A DNA stretch of 64,000 bases from Trema orientale (taxonomy: Eukaryota > Streptophyta > Magnoliopsida > Rosales > Cannabaceae): the NCBI GenBank assembly GCA_002914845.1, contig JXTC01000077.1, forward strand, positions 365,425-429,424, read 5' to 3'. The translations under genes were made by a program, and so were the position numbers. This document shows, in pieces, positions 61,560 through 64,000 of this stretch. Position 1 is the first letter of the stretch. The number at the start of each line of letters is the position of its first letter. The notes under the pieces are model-generated. The model made no database searches. It had not been told where the DNA came from and was given only the letters and a program-made list of their open reading frames with translations.

Positions 61560-62230
61560 AAAAAACAGAACCTAGAAATCCGAGCATCACCTCCTAATCT
61601 GCCAAAAACTCTGTTTCTCCACAAATCAACCAAACTCACCTCCCTGACGATCAGCCCAGCTCCTTTGCCGAGCTCCCTCGCCGAGTCCACCACCAACATT
61701 GTAGGCCTTCAAGCACCACCTCGCTTCGTCCCTCGCCTGAATGCAAGCAACCGCTGCACCTCTGCATCGCCAGTCGAGCACCCAACCGAAACACCCAGAA
61801 ACTTCGAGCAACACCGAGCATCTCGTGCCCACAATCGAGCATCATTCGCTAACTAATCGACTACCCTACGACCGCTGGACCGCTGAGCTCTGCACCATCA
61901 CCGAATAGTCCGCGCCTCAGCCACCGGCGACCTAGCCCAAACCTTCTTCACTCGTGCACATCTCAGACCTGTGCCCAAACCTTCCTCACTTGTGCACATC
62001 TCAGACCCAGCCCACGTTGCCAAGCCCATCTCGCCGAGTCCTGCACCGCACCATGCCGACATCCCTCGCCGAGTCCTGTGCTGCATCATGCCAACGTCCC
62101 GTACTGAGTCTTGTGCTACACCCCGCCCCATGCTACACCAATTCCAGTGCTACACCTCACCGTCTGACTGTGCCGCACTGCACCACCAGATGCCCAGACC
62201 TGACCGCACCACTGCTCCTTTGAGGATATA
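61560..62230 (+). other. GC-rich leader of the Copia element with short tandem duplications
   Basis: Composition changes sharply from AT-rich LTR to a C-rich stretch with few T runs. It contains a 38-bp duplication (units from 61935 and 61973, each with TGCACATCTCAGACC) and three units of 35 bp beginning at about 62031, 62066 and 62101 (CGAGTCCTG, then CATGCC). Overlapping open frames on both strands follow from the composition; none resembles a known protein. It may be an untranslated packaging leader or captured host DNA. Confidence 0.6.
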
Positions 62231-62377
62231 TATATATATGGAAAGCACAAATGGGAAAAGTAAGGAAAATATTAAAAGGGAGGAAGTATTCGCCTGACTT
62301 CTTCTTTATTTATTTATTTATATTTTAGGTTTTATAAAAAAAAAGGAAAAGAAAACAAAAAAAAACAAAAAAAAATG

Positions 62378-64000
62378 ATGAGTGATTAAGGTGAATCAAT
62401 TGGTACCAAATCTGTTCCTATTCTTGCTCAATCTGAGGATGTCTTCAATGTAAGCATTCAACTTACAGAAACAAATTATGATGTGTGGTCCTAATTGATG
62501 GAGATACATATTGCTAAACGAGAAAAACTCTCCTACATCATAGGCAAAGCAAACCCACCTTCTGTGTCGGAGAAGGGATATGGGAAATGGTATGCTAAAA
62601 ATCAGAAAATAAAACGTTGGCTTCTGATGTCCATGACTCCTGATAGTATAAAGCGCTATCTCCGTATTCCCACTGCACGTGAAATTTGGAATGCTTTATC
62701 CAAAGCCTTTTATGATAGAACTGATGAGATGTAAGTCTACTCCCTGCATCAGAAAGCATTCTCAGCCAAACAAGGTACCAAATCACTTTCTGCCTATTAT
62801 GGAGAGTTAACCGAAATATTTCAAGAACTCGACCATCGTGATAGAGTGGTTATGAACGATCTTGATGATGTTGTAGCATACCGACAGTCCATTGAACGCA
62901 CTCGAGTCCACATTTTTCTTGCTAGATTGGATACAAGTTTTGATCAACTTCGATGAGAAATTTTACGCCGCGAACCATCCTAAGTCTGGAAGAGTGTTAT
63001 TCCTTAGTTTGTCATGAGAACTTACGATCTACTACTTTCCATGAAGAGACTACCAAACCTAAAGCCTTCGCACTACTTTCTCGACAATAACCCAGTCAAA
63101 CATCGTAGAATCACCCTAAACCCACCAACCCGAAGAATTTCACCTTCAAAAAAGTCTCCATAAAATGCACTCACTGCAATCAAAATGGTCATACCAAAAA
63201 TCGGTGCTTTGAGTTGATTGGATATCTAGATTGGTAGGACCCAACATAACATCAGAACGCTAAGAGACCATCTTCGATAGCTCTTATTCAAACAAAAGCA
63301 GCCGACGTTCCATCTACTTCATCAGCACTGGTAATTACCACTGGAGAAGGTAAGGTTTTGAATATTTTTGCACCTATTTTGAATAATGCATGGATAATTG
63401 ATTCTGGTGCCACTGATCATATGACATTTGATGTGCGACATATTTCTACCTTGAAACCTTTATCCAGGAACTATGTTTCTATGGCTAATGGTAATACTAA
63501 CATAATTCTTGGTGAAGGATCCTCCGATCTTACTAAAACTTTACACCTTGATTCTGTATTAGTGGTACCTTCCTTAAACTATAATCTTCTTTCAGTTTCT
63601 CAAATCACTAATACCTTATCCTGTGTGGTTATTTTTGGTCCTAATTCTTGTGTATTTAAGGATATTCAGACTCAACAAACGATTGGTTATGGTATTAAGA
63701 AAGGAATGCTGTACTACTTGGATCTGGAGTCAACAAAGTCTAATAAACTTCAGCAAGCTCTAGCCGTGAACAGTACCACTTCCTCCAAAAAAATGAATGA
63801 GATTTGGCTTTGGCATCGATGTTGGGTCATGCCTCTTTTGGTTACTTAAAAAGGTTATTTCCTACTTTGTTTACTGATTTGGATATGTCTAGTTTTAAAT
63901 GTGATCTTTGTACACTTGCAAAAAGCTATCGTGCTTCATTTCCTTTAAGTTCAAATAAAAGTCCAACTTCGTTCATGGTTATTCACTCTGATGTTCCTTC
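62378..64000 (+). pseudogene. Copia gag-pol, inactivated (gag, zinc knuckle, protease, integrase start)
   Basis: The frame starts about 62378. Gag is recognisable by the UBN2 pattern (LTETNYDVWS, KREKLSYIIGKA, IWNALSKAFYD, and the later YGELTEIFQELDH). It is broken by TAA at 62387-62389, TAA at 62492-62494, TAA at 62732-62734 and further stops after 62950. A CCHC zinc knuckle is intact at 63166-63207 (CTHCNQNGHTKNRC). From 63358 to 63849 a longer frame carries the aspartic protease (WIIDSGATDHM, D at 63400) and the approach to the GAG-pre-integrase LWHR motif. A frameshift near 63820 then displaces the integrase zinc-binding region. The window ends shortly after. All identified gag stops replace CAA, CAG or CGA codons of the family pattern. 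Confidence 0.88.

Larger units (their letters stand above)
61356..64000 (+). mobile_element. Ty1/Copia LTR retrotransposon, 5' part, cut by the window end
   Basis: The order is a short 5' LTR (about 61356-61503), a primer-binding site (61504-61515), an unusual GC-rich leader (61560-62230), gag, protease and the beginning of integrase. The right LTR lies outside the window. Short LTR, UBN2-type gag, one CCHC knuckle and protease DSGATDHM fit the Ale/Retrofit-like Copia elements of plants. Several stops and at least one frameshift show the copy is dead. Confidence 0.88.

Noticed and set aside
61665-62297. Overlapping open frames in the GC-rich leader (both strands)
   Set aside because: Composition-driven; they overlap each other on opposite strands and show no recognisable domain.

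Overview
The window is nuclear DNA of a flowering plant, most likely a eudicot. The genes have short spliced exons with GT-AG introns, the background is AT-rich with long poly(A)/poly(T) runs, and the families are plant-specific (snakin/GASA, DUF620, PRISE reductase, TGD5-like). I cannot name the species. Two single N bases (527 and 9960) mark unresolved positions in the source assembly.

Host genes, in order: the 3' end of an unidentified membrane-anchored protein gene (145-989, +); a snakin-1-type GASA peptide gene (3215-3725, -); a DUF620 gene (28763-31346, +); an ARM-repeat/TPR protein gene (35432-37921, +); a progesterone 5-beta-reductase/iridoid synthase-like (PRISE) gene with a GC-AG intron (41965-43256, +); a glycine-rich TGD5-like gene (47923-49861, +); a cytochrome b5 gene (50375-50939, +); and a syntaxin-6-N-domain protein gene with a C-terminal membrane anchor (51818-53963, -). 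Exon joins were worked out from reading frame, splice signals and family conservation; there is no transcript evidence. From memory, the DUF620, TGD5 and syntaxin families lie next to each other in Arabidopsis (around At1g27690-At1g27700), which would make this a conserved gene neighbourhood. The genes do not form one pathway. TGD5 (lipid traffic between ER and plastid), cytochrome b5 (ER electron donor for lipid and phenylpropanoid enzymes) and the t-SNARE-like protein are all endomembrane housekeeping functions.

Mobile DNA fills most of the rest. (1) At 8077-12608 a Tourist-like (PIF/Harbinger) element contains a 5'-truncated LINE and a complete hAT element with perfect 8-bp target duplications and a decayed BED/hATC transposase. 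(2) At 14749-16050 lie two tRNA-derived SINEs with target duplications and two inverted-repeat elements. (3) At 16497-22443 a Mutator-like element of about 5.2 kb with long terminal inverted repeats has split a small MITE. Inside it are 42-bp GTCTA arrays, a second repeat block, an array of about 125 bp, and a possible mudrA fragment. Related MITE copies sit on both sides. (4) Smaller MITEs and LINE fragments lie between 25 and 58 kb. (5) At 59036-60770 there is a probable solo LTR. (6) From about 61356 to the window end there is a decayed Copia element (LTR, PBS, GC-rich leader, gag, protease, start of integrase), cut off by the window edge.

I did not see an obviously new multi-gene system. 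The most unusual object is the 17-22 kb Mutator-like element with its palindromic minisatellite and nested insertion history.
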